Source: Paracamarosporium sp. OC-R06-R3 (lineage: Eukaryota; Ascomycota; Dothideomycetes; Pleosporales; Didymosphaeriaceae). From it: DNA of 64,000 bases. The stretch lies in the NCBI GenBank assembly GCA_019828545.1, contig JACVRA010000124.1, positions 62,001 through 126,000 on the forward strand. The letters run 5' to 3'. Positions 43,995 to 54,523 of the stretch are shown piece after piece (position 1 is the stretch's first letter; each line of letters begins with the position of its first letter). Position numbers and translations under genes: made by a program. A model generated the notes under the pieces. That model worked only from the letters and a program-made list of their open reading frames with translations, did no database searches and was not told the DNA's origin.

Positions 43995-45600
43995 ATGTCG
44001 GATTCAAAAAGCCTTGATAAGGTTGACACCACTATCGATGAACATTCTGTTGCCGCCAGCCCGACCAAACTGCCATTGAGCAAGCGTATTCTAGGTGTAG
44101 TTTGGGATTCTTTGGACAAGACCCCCGAGGAAAGAGCTTTCATCGCAAAAATTGACTGTGAGTTGAGCAAGATATTTCCAACGCATTTTCCCGCTAACTT
44201 CTACAAAGTCTGGATCCTGACCTACGTCTGCATTGCATACTTCGTCAAGTACCTGGACCAGACAAATGTAGGTCTTTCACCGTGCAAACCCCAACCAGAA
44301 CATTCTCCACTAACTGAGTTTAGATCAGCAATGCCTACGTGTCGGGTATGAAAGAGGATCTCCAGCTCTCGGGCAATGATCTTAATTACCTCACCACATA
44401 CTGGAATATCGGTTACATTCTTGGCCAGATCCCGTCGCAGCTGATAATGCTGAAGATTCGGCCCTCTATATGGCTCCCGACATTGGAACTGATCTGGGGT
44501 TTCTTGGTCATGGGTATGGCCGGGGCCAAGAACGTCAAGACGCTATTCGTATTGCGGTTTTTTATTGGATTACTTGAAGCATCTGCGTATCCCGGTATTA
44601 TGACATTGTTGGGAAATTGGTACACGCCGCGTGAGCTCGGAAAAAGGGCTTGCATCTTTCAAGCCTCATCTTCTGCGGCGCAGATGTTCAGTGGCTATTT
44701 GCAAGCCGGTCTCCTGCGAATGAACGGCAAGCATGGGATTGCAGCATGGCAATGGCTCTTCATCTTCGACGGTAGGTTTGAAAGATATCTATTATGAATG
44801 AAGACGGTGCTGACAGGCTATCAGGTATAATTGGTGTTCCAATAGCAATTTACGGGTACTTCGCCATCCCAGATCAACCTACAAGCTCTAAAGTCCGTTG
44901 GCTCGCACCCGCGCAAAAGCAAATGGCCATTGACCGGATGGAAACCTGCCGCCGGCGTCCCGTCAAGCGCCTCACACTCCAAAAGCTCAAGGACATCTTT
45001 ACGTCCTGGCCACTGTATTTTTTCTGCGCCATTTTCATCGCGCATGTGCTTGGAATTCGCATCTACAGCTATTTCAACGTCTGGCTGAAATCGACCAAGA
45101 GGTGGAGCACATCGGAAGTGAACATAATCCCCACCGCAGGTTACGGCGCACAGATTTTCTTTACACTCACATATGCTTGGACGTCGGATGCTATCGGTAT
45201 GCGTTGGCCAGTCATCATAGCCGCGTGCGTACCTGCACTTATTGGGTGCATCATTCTTTCCGTCTGGCCTGAGCACAACATTCCTGCTATGATAGCAGGC
45301 TGGATTCTTACGTTCTTAGAGACTGGTGCGGGAGCTCTTATCATCACATGGATCAACGAAATTTGCTCTGAAAGCGCGGAGCACAGAATTGTGATCATTG
45401 GAGTGGTAGAAGCTATTGCTTTTACTTTCCAAGCCTGGGTCCCCTTGTTCATATACGACACAGGGAAGGCACCCCACTTTCCGATTGGATATGAGATGGC
45501 CGCCATGTTCTTTGCGATTGAGGTTGTGCTTACGCTGTGTGTCTGGCAAATCCATAAGAGGTGGCCCTTGAAAATCGATAAGGAAAATGTGACAAACTGA
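43995..45600 (+). CDS. MFS transporter, pantothenate/allantoate type
   Basis: Three exons, 43995-44267, 44324-44771 and 44825-45600; introns 56 and 53 bp; 498 aa. Twelve-span carrier of the ACS family, closer to the Fen2/Liz1 pantothenate branch: LTYVCIAYFVKYLDQTNISNAYVSG-type first span (formed across intron 1), NIGYILGQIPSQLIMLKIRPS, ASAYPGIMTLLGNWYTP and AWQWLFIFDGIIG (across intron 2). The N-terminal 60 residues are soluble. As second carrier in the block it may take up a precursor or export the product. It is not closely similar to the first MFS protein, so the two are unlikely to be recent duplicates. Confidence 0.88.
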
Positions 45601-45979
45601 GAAGTCATTGAGTGTTGCATAATTGTACGCATGTTAGCTAGACGGAAGAGCTTGGATTTGTTATATATTGAGAAGGGTTTCGCTTCAAATGTCTGGTGTT
45701 TATCATGTTCTAGTCAAGATCAACTCTTACAGATTATTTTTTCGCAAGAATTGGGTGCACGAATCCACATTGTAGCACGCAATTTACGGTAGCAGAGTAG
45801 TGTCACTTTAGCGTTACACTAAATCGGCGTGGATCCGCAAGCCGGCCCATTATTACCATGTTCAGTAAATGGTCCTCCGACAGAAGCACTCTCATCCCTG
45901 TAGGCTAGCGCTATGTGAACATGTTCTTATCATCTGGGTAGAACGTAGCCTGGGGACCTTCAGTAACACTTTCTTCACT
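45601..45979. other. Upstream region of the dipeptidase-like gene
   Basis: About 379 bp between co-directional genes. It presumably holds the promoter; it contains TCGGC and TCCGAC half-site-like runs near 45826 and 45876, too short to interpret. Confidence 0.3.
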
Positions 45980-47041
45980 ATGGTTACCGAATCCGAAGCC
46001 CGCGAGCTCTATGCATCTACGCTACATTTCGATGGTCTAAACATTTGTAATTTCTCCCGGGAAATTTTCACTGCATGGCGTGCCGGCGGTATTGATGGTG
46101 TGAGCTGCACATGTGGTCTCTGGGAAGGCTTCAGAGGCTCTATCGCCAACGTTGTACAGTGGAAGAAATGGTTCGAAGAACATTCTGATCTCATCGTGCA
46201 AGCGCACACGGTTTCCGATATACGTAAAGCAAAAGAGCTCGGAAAAACGGCTGTGCTGCTGAGTTGGCAGAATACAGCAGGCATTGAGGACCAACTGGAC
46301 TACTTGCGCGTGTTCCGGGACTTGGGTGTTCGCAAAATGCAGTTGACGTACAACACGCAGAATTACTCTGGCGCTGGGTACACCGAAATCAATGACAGTG
46401 GCCTGACAGGGTTTGGACGGGAAGTCGTTGCTGAGATGGCCAAACTAGGAATTGTGTGTGATCTCAGTCATGTCGGACCCAAAACTACCCGCGACGTCAT
46501 TGAATTCGCTCCCGAAGGAAAACCGCCATGCTTTTCGCACGTCCTACCAGGAGGTATGAAAGAGCACACTCGCAACAAAAGTGACGAGCTCATCACCCTG
46601 CTCGGCTCGAAAGGCGGATTCGTGGGTCTTAGTCAGTTTGGTCCGCACATGAAAAAAGGAAACGACAGCACCATTGATGATTACGTTGAGGCGCTAGAAT
46701 ACGTGATCGGGTTGATTGGAGAAGACTTGGTAGGAGTTGGAAGTGACAGTAGTGAGGGCCACGGACGACCAAGCGATTTTATGGCGTGGTGTAACAAGGA
46801 CAAAGGTTATGCTCGCCAGCTGACACCCTGGGGTAGTCAAAAGGTGGTAAAACCATTAGGAAAGCTAGAAGATAGGGCAGAATTGGCAGTCGCAATGGCG
46901 AGAAGAGGTTGGAGTGAAGCGAGGATGAAGAAGGTATTAGGTGAGACATGATTCCGTTCCGCTTATAAAGTTTGAACTCTCCGCTAATCTAAAACAGGAG
47001 AAAACTGGCTGCGATATCTTGAGAGAATATTTGGTGAATAG
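45980..47041 (+). CDS. Renal-dipeptidase-fold (M19) protein with altered metal site
   Basis: Two exons, 45980-46940 and 46998-47041, with a 57-bp intron (GTGAGA...AACAG); the short last exon completes the family ending VLGENWLRYLERIFG. 334 aa, TIM-barrel amidohydrolase of family M19 (PF01244). The retained blocks are CDLSHVGP and CFSHV (the two later zinc histidines), TRNKSDELI and VGVGSDS. The usual DGHND start of the metal site reads DGLNI (residues 18-22) and the bridging Glu-Gly reads Gln-Asn (WQNTAG), so three usual ligands are missing. No signal peptide or GPI tail, so cytoplasmic. M19 enzymes occur in mould metabolite clusters (for example in gliotoxin synthesis). A changed reaction or single-metal chemistry is inferred. 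Confidence 0.85.
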
Positions 47042-47594
47042 GTCGAAAGATTCACAAGTGCTCTTAGATGACTGAAGCCGAACGCGGTTACTTTACTTCG
47101 AGTCTGTAATGTACATCCTTTCATAACGAATAAAGCATGAATTCTCCTATTTGGAAAGAACAGAAATCCTTTAACGTCATGTTGATCTTACCCTCTGCGT
47201 TACACTACATATAAAGGCAACCAATTCAACCCCTTAAGCGTCCCCTTCGACATTGACCAGTCTAATAGCATCCTTAAGAATCCATATTTACCTATGGACG
47301 AGAGCAGTATCAGTGAAAACAAAGTCATCTGTGCATGTGCAAGAGTATGTATTGGTTGCAAGCCGTCAATAAACAAACATGGTTGGTTCTCACGCTCCCA
47401 TTCATTCTCTTAGCAGTGTTTCAGAAACAGACGCCGCCCGCGCTGTCGGACGCGCCGTGAGCGCCTTGTTGCGCGTCGTCGGCGCGGCGACACAAATACA
47501 AATTCGAGGAGCTCCCCGCCGTCTATCGACATCCCACTTCATTTGCTACTTCTTCACTTCGTTTCTGGATTAGAATCCTTTTGAAATATCGACC
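47042..47594. other. Intergenic at the right end of the biosynthetic block
   Basis: About 553 bp. A short plus-strand ORF at 47379-47573 is Arg/Ala-rich and ends just before the next gene; it looks like 5' untranslated sequence. Confidence 0.35.
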
Positions 47595-48262
47595 ATGGCC
47601 ACCTACAATCATCACAATGGCAATGTGTTCCCCACGGATCTACTACATGAGCAATATCCGACAGAAGATGGTTAGTTACTACACCATGAGATAACATAGA
47701 GTAACCAGACTAAAATTCCTCAGCTTCTATCGGTGGTGAGGGTTTTATTGAACAGCAACATTGCGGGGTCTTGACTTCTACCTATACGGACGAAAGAGGA
47801 AACTCGAAAACAGCTCTTCAAGGTTGGAACTTCTCTTGCTTTGAAACTGCAAACAACTTGCAATCTGAACAGATGCCAGCGAGGTTAGTATACGTTCTTT
47901 GACTCTTGAATCAGCCTATAGTTGACAAATATGGCAGTGAAGTGGTTCCACCGCAGGATCGTGAGGACAGTTTGATACTCGAACAACTTCACCCCGCACT
48001 CAGGAACGAATTGAATTCCGCGATCAGATACGTCAAGGCCAACATCAATGAAGATTGGTTGGCCTCTAGACGAGGCTATCCAAAGATTAAAGGGAATTAC
48101 TTTTGCCCACAATGCCTGCATCACTATTTCTGTACACCACTGGATATGCCAATTCTCAGTTCGTACAGCGATGGAAAGGAGCTGCGCCGCCACTGGAGAA
48201 AAAAGCACGGACAGAAAGGCTATCTTCGGATTGATCATGTTCATGAAAAAGTACGCATTTAG
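47595..48262 (+). CDS. Small protein with a C2H2-like zinc finger
   Basis: Best model: exons 47595-47670, 47724-47822, an 11-base exon 47873-47883, and 47915-48262, giving 177 aa. The last exon ends with a finger-like motif: CPQC, a spacer of about 30 residues, then HWRKKH, fitting a zinc-binding C2H2 site with a long loop, possibly nucleic-acid binding. The two preceding exons encode a low-complexity, hydrophilic N-terminus. The micro-exon and the 31-base intron after it are unusual, but no other arrangement avoids the TGA at 47922. No homologue recognised. The last exon is the most reliable part. Confidence 0.5.
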
Positions 48263-48620
48263 GAGATAGGGGTGGAGTTTTATGATTACTTGAACTCAAC
48301 AGTTTCTTTGTTCCTTTTCGCTTTCTATTATATGCTTAAACTAGCTATAGTTATAAATATTATTTTAGCCTCCCATTCTATGGTTTAGAAAGAATATCCT
48401 GGGGTGTGTCACTAAGTTCACGCTGAAGTCGTTCTCAAAACATCATAGACAAGCGCTGATAATCGAGTAATTAGGGAATGATCTAACGAGGTACAACATT
48501 AATGACGTTAGAAGCAGCATCATATTATCCTCTGATACAGACACTCTTGGCCTAGAATATATATATTAGAAATGCCAACGGCCTGCGCAACTAGTAATGT
48601 GGAGCCGGCCCACTCACTCT
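48263..48620. other. Intergenic between convergent genes
   Basis: About 358 bp, AT-rich, no feature recognised. Confidence 0.35.
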
Positions 48621-49448
48621 CTACCAACCTCGATAATTCCTCTCTCTTGGATACGGTTGATACCGTTGCGAGTGTTGCACGATTTCCTGCTGCACATCCC
48701 CGAACCTAGTTGGATGAATACCAAACATAGCTGAGCCCCTCTGATCAAGAGATGTTGGTGCAGGTTGCACCATCTGTGCCCGGAAAGCCGCAAGCTGGGC
48801 TTGGTCCTCAATGTCTTGCACTCGCTTTTTGTTGTCCTTGTTATTCTGATATCGCTTACGACCGTAGTGAATAAGACCCATAATAAGCGCCAAACCGAAG
48901 GCGACTGGTAAGCCAATGGCGAGACCAAGCTTGGCGGCGTGTGGAAGCCCACTTGGCGAGATTGGCACGAGAGTTGGCACGGTGGATGATGTAGCGCTTG
49001 TAGAGGGCGAGGATGAGACTGAGGTAGTGAATGAGTAGGTGGAATTTGTAGATGAATTAGGAGATGTGGTTGTGAGTGGAAATTCCGATGTCGTTATTAG
49101 AGTGATATTGGATGAGGATGTCGATGTGGGCTCCTCACTTGACACCGTGCTTGTTGGCGGTGGAGGAGCTTCGGATGTCGAACTTAGTGTCTCTGATGTA
49201 GACGATGGTGTCGGTGTCGGTATCAGCGTCGATGTCAGTGTCGTTGTCGGCGTCGATTCTGATTTCGTCGGAGTTGATGGGGGGATTGAGCTTGACGATG
49301 CGCTCGTAGTACGGACTTCCCCAGACGTAGAAGTTGGTTCCGCGGATATCGATGTCGCCGTAGTGCTTCTTCCTGTTGACATTTCTACTGACGTTGGGTT
49401 TATTATTGTTACGTCAGGCCACAGATTAATATCGGTGGGGTGATCCAT
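48621..49448 (-). CDS. Mucin-like single-span surface protein
   Basis: 275 codons from the ATG at 49448. A Ser/Thr/Pro-rich ectodomain of about 165 residues, bound to be heavily O-glycosylated, is followed by one membrane span (LGLAIGLPVAFGLALIMGLI, about residues 172-191), a basic stop-transfer (YGRKRYQ) and a hydrophilic Gln-rich cytoplasmic tail. The plan resembles fungal wall-stress sensors such as Mid2, without clear homology. The model lacks a signal peptide: the ATG sits two bases after a CGCAG acceptor-like site, so an upstream exon is likely. A leader-like ATG (MLSFLKALIF) with a nearby GTATGC donor lies at 49697, but I could not join it securely. Confidence 0.6.
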   Translation of the reverse strand: MDHPTDINLWPDVTIINPTSVEMSTGRSTTATSISAEPTSTSGEVRTTSASSSSIPPSTPTKSESTPTTTLTSTLIPTPTPSSTSETLSSTSEAPPPPTSTVSSEEPTSTSSSNITLITTSEFPLTTTSPNSSTNSTYSFTTSVSSSPSTSATSSTVPTLVPISPSGLPHAAKLGLAIGLPVAFGLALIMGLIHYGRKRYQNNKDNKKRVQDIEDQAQLAAFRAQMVQPAPTSLDQRGSAMFGIHPTRFGDVQQEIVQHSQRYQPYPRERNYRGW

Positions 49449-50166
49449 GACTGCGATAAGGTATTATAAGTTTGAAGTAGCTATTTGCGGAACAAAGAAA
49501 ATGTATAAAGAGTAGCGGAGACATAAGTATTTAATAATGTTACGTTGCTTCGTGAAGCTGTCAACAAAGGAGTAAAATATGGAAATATCCAAGTCCATAG
49601 TATACATGAGCGTGAAGCAAACGGGGCGTGGCATCAACAAAAATTTGGTGTGATGATGAGCATACGTGAAGATAAGTGCCTTCAAGAAAGAGAGCATTCA
49701 CAACGTCATTGTTGCTCACAATGAAAGTCCAGATCTCGTCGTCTCAGAAGTTTGTTCGCATGCATACGAAAGATTGACTAGATGATCGCAGATCACTCAC
49801 TCTCTATGAGTATATACGCGCAGTGATGCTGTATTACAGTAAGATATGATGGCTTTCAGGTGGAGGCCATGGGTGATCCGACCCTTGATAGTCCTTCGGT
49901 CTGAATCACTGTTCTATACGCTGTGTTCGCGACTCCAAGATAATTTTATGTTTTTAAATGCCAATTCTTTGGTTCTCCAACGAATGGTCCGAATCCGAGG
50001 TTTTGCTCACGTGTGAGTATAACAAAGAAGGGAAGTCCCATCAACCAACAAGGTTTTCAAGGACAACGATAGCTACGGATCTGCAAGCTGAATGCAGAGT
50101 TGCCCAACAACATAATATCAAAATTTCAAGAAATAGGAAGGTAGTACCAAGTTCAACAATGATGAT
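49449..50166. other. Intergenic, possible 5' exon of the surface protein
   Basis: About 718 bp. A minus-strand ATG at 49697 opens a hydrophobic leader that might be the first exon of the mucin-like gene. The rest shows no gene. Confidence 0.35.
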
Positions 50167-52964
50167 CTAAATGCCCACGCCCGCCATATTCATGCTCCCC
50201 AATCCTGTTCTCTCTTTCAGTGTTCCCGTGTTCCAGTTTCCTCTCCTCATCTTTTCTGTTGTAGTCCCATTTGCAGTCCCATTCCCACTCACATAATCAC
50301 TCAAGCTCGGTGGCAAATCCTCCACTCTCGTACCCCAGCTACTCTCATTCTTTCCCAATGTTAGCACCAACTCTTTGCCTTCCGTAAAAAAACTATGGTC
50401 TATCCAATTCTTTGTGTATGGCTCCCCATCCAATGTGGCAGATTGTATGTATATAGCCTCATAGGCAGGATCGAAGTTTACGTTGCGTATAATCGCGGTT
50501 TTACCAGTGAGGGATGACTTGATTGAGACGGAGGGGAAAAAGGGAGGTGTGATAAGATAAACGTTTTGGCCAGGGTTAGGAAAGAGACCCATCCTGTGCG
50601 GCTTTAGTGATAGGCTTTAGGTAGTTCTACAGGAGCGGAGCTTACATGGACATTGCAACGAAGGAACCCATTGCCCCGGAATCATCATTGCCTGGCAAGC
50701 CGTCATTTTGAGGTGAGAAGTAACGCGGTATGTAGAAGTGGGAACGCTTTGCACTGAGTGCGGGGCGACCAGCGTAGTGGTATTGGAATACGGTGAGGAA
50801 AGACGGCTGATGAATGATCAGTTTAGCATACAACCGTATGGAAGATGGTTATACGTGCCTCGTTGCCAATGTAGGTGATATTCTGATCGTGCAAAAAGTC
50901 TAGACGTTTCACAAATCCGGCGGGCCCACCGTAGAGTTGGATCAAAGCCGCTTGGTCGCCGGGTACGTAGCTGCAAGACGTTAGCAGCGGCCTGATGGAA
51001 ACTTATGTGTCACTTACAAGCCATATTCCCACAGACTAGACTCGAAAGTCTCTTGTCCAGTGTTCTGTAATGAGCAAGCTTTACCGGAGTAATTATCAAT
51101 AGTCGAACACCACAGCGGATCCTGATTATGCCAAGTGCCGTTCGCATATCTCCCTTGGAAGAATCCCACAAACCCGGTGTCTCTTCCATCACGGAAAAAG
51201 CTCGTTTGGTTCTTGTTGAACAGATTCTCCCAGTTGCCACTGCGCTCTTTATACTTCTCTATGTCATCGCCCTTCTCGAGGCCACTAGCCATCTGCGCAA
51301 TGCAGAAGTCATTGTACGCATACTCCAAAGTACGGGAAACTGAACGAGTCATTGTACCAAATCCTTTGTAGTCAAAATCCTGCGTGGGGATGTAACCAAG
51401 TGTTTTCCAGCTGTCTAGGCCGCCACGCCCTTCTACGGACCAGAAGAAGGGCTCGACTTCGGCATCCTTCAAAACGGCTTGGTAGCCTGCCTCCCAGTCA
51501 ATACCGTCTGTGAGGCCTTTGATAAATGCGTCCGTCAGTACAACGTCGGCATTTGAGCCGCCTTGTGTATATCCTTTGCACAGGCTCATGCGACAATCTG
51601 GAAGCCAGCCTTCGTGTTCAGCCGTGTCAATAAGCGAGCGCACCATTTGTGTCAGAGCTACGGGGTCATTAATCGTCAGAAACGGTAGCTGTGAGCGGAA
51701 GCTGTCCCAGAGACAGTAAAACGAGTCAAAGTATGGTTCGTCGCTCTGCCACTTTGGATTTTCACCTGTATAATTTTGAGGGTTCACCTACGAAGAATCA
51801 GTTTTTGCGGAACCATAATACACGCTCCGCGCACCGACTCACCATAGTTCGGTAGATTCCAGAGTAGAAATTCGTGACCAAAGATGGATCTACACCATCT
51901 GTAGAGACCGTGATTGGCGACAGCTTTTCTCGCCAAGCGGACTCAGCTGCAGTATGCGTAGCCTCGAAATCAAAATCCGGGATTTCTGCTTCGGCGTTAC
52001 TGCAAGCCTGATCACTACTGATGTAGCTCACAGCAATCCGCGCGAGAATGCCATCAGCAGGGTTCTCAGCGAAGCGGATGAAGCCGCCTCCAGGTAGAGG
52101 ATATCCATTGATGGAGCGGTTGATTTTCAAGTCCTTCACGTTTGCGCCAGCACGCGAATTCACAAAAATACCATTCTCGCGAATCGAAGCGCCCTTGAAA
52201 TCAGCGCAAAAGTAAGCAACGTAAGTGCCGGTTCCAAAACTTGGATTAAAGCGAGAACTTCCCCACATTCGACCTGTTGTCTCGTCCACTTGTATAGTTG
52301 CATTGTCTTGACGCGAATCGCTGAGGTCGGTAAGGTCCAATAACAACAGCGGACTGTTGTCGCCAGTAGAAGGGAACTTGAAGCGGAAGAGAGAAGTGTG
52401 GTGTGCCGTCGTCATCTCGGCTGCGACACCACTTTGAATCTCGATACTGAAATATCCCGGAGTGGCTTTGACGGATTCTGACTTGTAAGGTATTTTCCGC
52501 TCTTTCTTGGGGAACACACATCCATTCACGTCACCGCCGGCACATGATGCATAAGGAAAGAACGCAAAATTGCCGAGCGAAGGGCTACCGCCTGCCTGAC
52601 GTTAGTTTTTATGCGATGGTGCACAACAATTCGAGCAGCAAGATTTTACCAGTTCCACTATCATGCATGGTACTGAAACCAGTCACATTTCCACCCTCGG
52701 TAGTAAAGCCACCTTGGTTACTCCCGGAATCGACGTCAGCTACAGCTTTCGCCATCCCATACGGTAACGTTGCGCCAGGGAAAACATTGCCTGAGAAGTT
52801 AGCCAACCATGTTTGGCTCTAAGCTTGTCGCGAGCGAACGAACCCCCATTGGCGCTTCCGATGAGCTGGTTCACATATCCCAAGTTGTCTGTAGAATTCT
52901 GCGCATTAGAAAATCGTAGGACGAACGACAGAAATACAAAGAAAATGATTCTATAGCATGCCAT
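50167..52964 (-). CDS. Secreted GH92 alpha-1,2-mannosidase
   Basis: Seven minus-strand exons: 52964-52844, 52790-52650, 52591-51843, 51787-51018, 50970-50859, 50806-50646 and 50593-50167; 826 aa. Calcium-dependent exo-alpha-mannosidase of glycoside hydrolase family 92, acting on N-glycan or wall mannans outside the cell. A signal peptide (ending SNAQ, about residue 22) is present. Family blocks: GNVFPGATLPYGM, STMHDSGTG, NFYSGIYRT, SDEPYFDSFYCLWDSFRSQ, VEPFFWSVEGRGGLDSW, the catalytic YIGNEPSF (Glu at about 631) and LPGNDDSGAMGSF (Asp pair at about 672-673). The intron at 50858-50807 begins with GC rather than GT: only that choice restores the invariant GNEPSF. Length is normal for the family; no break seen. 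Confidence 0.92.
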
Positions 52965-54523
52965 CTTCGTTATTGCCGAGAATCAGACACAATACAATCC
53001 GCCAGAGAACATCGCTCAGTTTTATGGCCATCAACCTGCATTTGTACGTCCGATATATGCGAACATGACACTCCCAATATGCACCCCTATTCTTGTGTTG
53101 GCACCATAGGGAAGGTAGAAAACCCCATGGTAACATCGGCTCAAGTAAGATATTGCGCAAGGCCGGGATCGCGATTCAGAGGCCAATCAGAGCGAAGATC
53201 GGAGTCGGCCAGTATGTCGGTGGGCTCTCTGATCATCACACGCGCGATTAATCCGTGATACTTATCTATGCTGTTTAGTCGCGGGATCGTCTCTGCATGG
53301 TGTTCCTGCAGATTCGTAGGGTACCCTTGTCCGCCAACGGCTGAGCAAGGTCATCCGGTGCCAAAGCAAGAAAGTGGTACACACCTGTTTAGGTCATGCA
53401 TATCCCAATTTTTCTTCATGTGAGCAATTGAACCTCCGGGATTGTCTCACTCAAGAAGAGAGTAAAGATCATATTCAACTAAGGGTCAAAGCAAGCTTTG
53501 TGGAGGGGGGTAAGCGCCGGACGCCCCTGGAGCATGCAGCCACTTGCCGATATAGGCATGGTGCGTTTACCCTTGAGTGCCCCACTCATAGCGTACCACC
53601 ATGCTACCCTAATGCATGTGGTCAGCTCGAGGATAAGGATCTGATCATTGAAGCCTGCTTTCCGTCTTGTGATTGATAGCTACTTTGACCAAAGGACTTG
53701 TCTTCAGGATATCCGAAAAAACGTTTGTTTAGTCATAAACGCTTGAAAATCGAGGATAGATTATATTGGTGGTCCTGTTGCTGTGACAGGTATCATCGCT
53801 ATAAGTCTTACGTTAGTATCTTGACAATAGGCGCGTATCGGCTTCTGTGTTTGTCCTAACAGCTGTTAAGTCATATAGCAAGGTACTTGATTGTGGCAGT
53901 GGTATATTCAGCCTGAAACCAGGCAACTTCAGCCTTGCAGATAGCCCCCAAGCCAAACTTGAGGTTGCCACTGTCATGACGCTATCGGTACTTGCGATAG
54001 AACAGCTATTCGAAAATAGTCTCAGTAATTACTCCTAGCTTGCTTCGGCCTGAGTATCATGACATCGGTCGGTATCACCGCCATCGCGATAAGTACCTTG
54101 ATCTTCCTCTTCGATGGATTTGATGCGACTGTCATTGCTTTTCGAAGACCTAAATTCCAAACCATAAGTAGTTATTTTTCAATCCAGTGGGGTATTGCTC
54201 AACCTGGCTCCCTGCAACGAGTTTGACGGAATCTAAAACCTGTCTTTGCCTTCTGTGGCTATGCATCAGGCTCTACGGACTAGCCCCGCCAATCACGTTG
54301 ACATCTTACACACCATCAGAGTACCGTAATTTACGTTACGCTGCATGCCATTTCTCGTCTGTACAGCCCCTTACTATTCATAACTTAGACGATGCCTAAC
54401 GTGCTCGGCAACGGGACGAAGCACCCCTTGATATGCAATGTTCGACGGTCGTTTGAAGCCTCGTTCACAAACCCTTTATCTTACTTGAAGCCAGCCACAC
54501 TTACCACGCTACCTTGAGCCGCC
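52965..54523. other. Intergenic with a relic of the downstream membrane gene
   Basis: About 1.56 kb. The stretch 53605-53937 is a diverged copy of the 3' flank of the 483-aa membrane gene (listed as a repeat). Weaker likeness to its last coding exon seems to continue back to about 53390. No intact gene is present. Confidence 0.5.
53605..53937 (+). repeat. Diverged tandem copy A of a gene 3' flank
   Basis: Matches 56280-56616 along most of its length with many transitions and small indels. Shared landmarks are GGTCAGCTCGA near both starts, TCTTGTGATTGATAGCTA versus TCTTGTAATTAATAGCTA, GATAGATT, and TGTCCTAACAG versus TGTCCTAATAG near the ends. It suggests an old tandem duplication whose upstream coding copy has decayed. 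Confidence 0.6.

Noticed and set aside
49039..49443. Val/Asp-rich plus-strand ORF
   Set aside because: Reverse image of the Ser/Thr codon repeats in the mucin-like gene.
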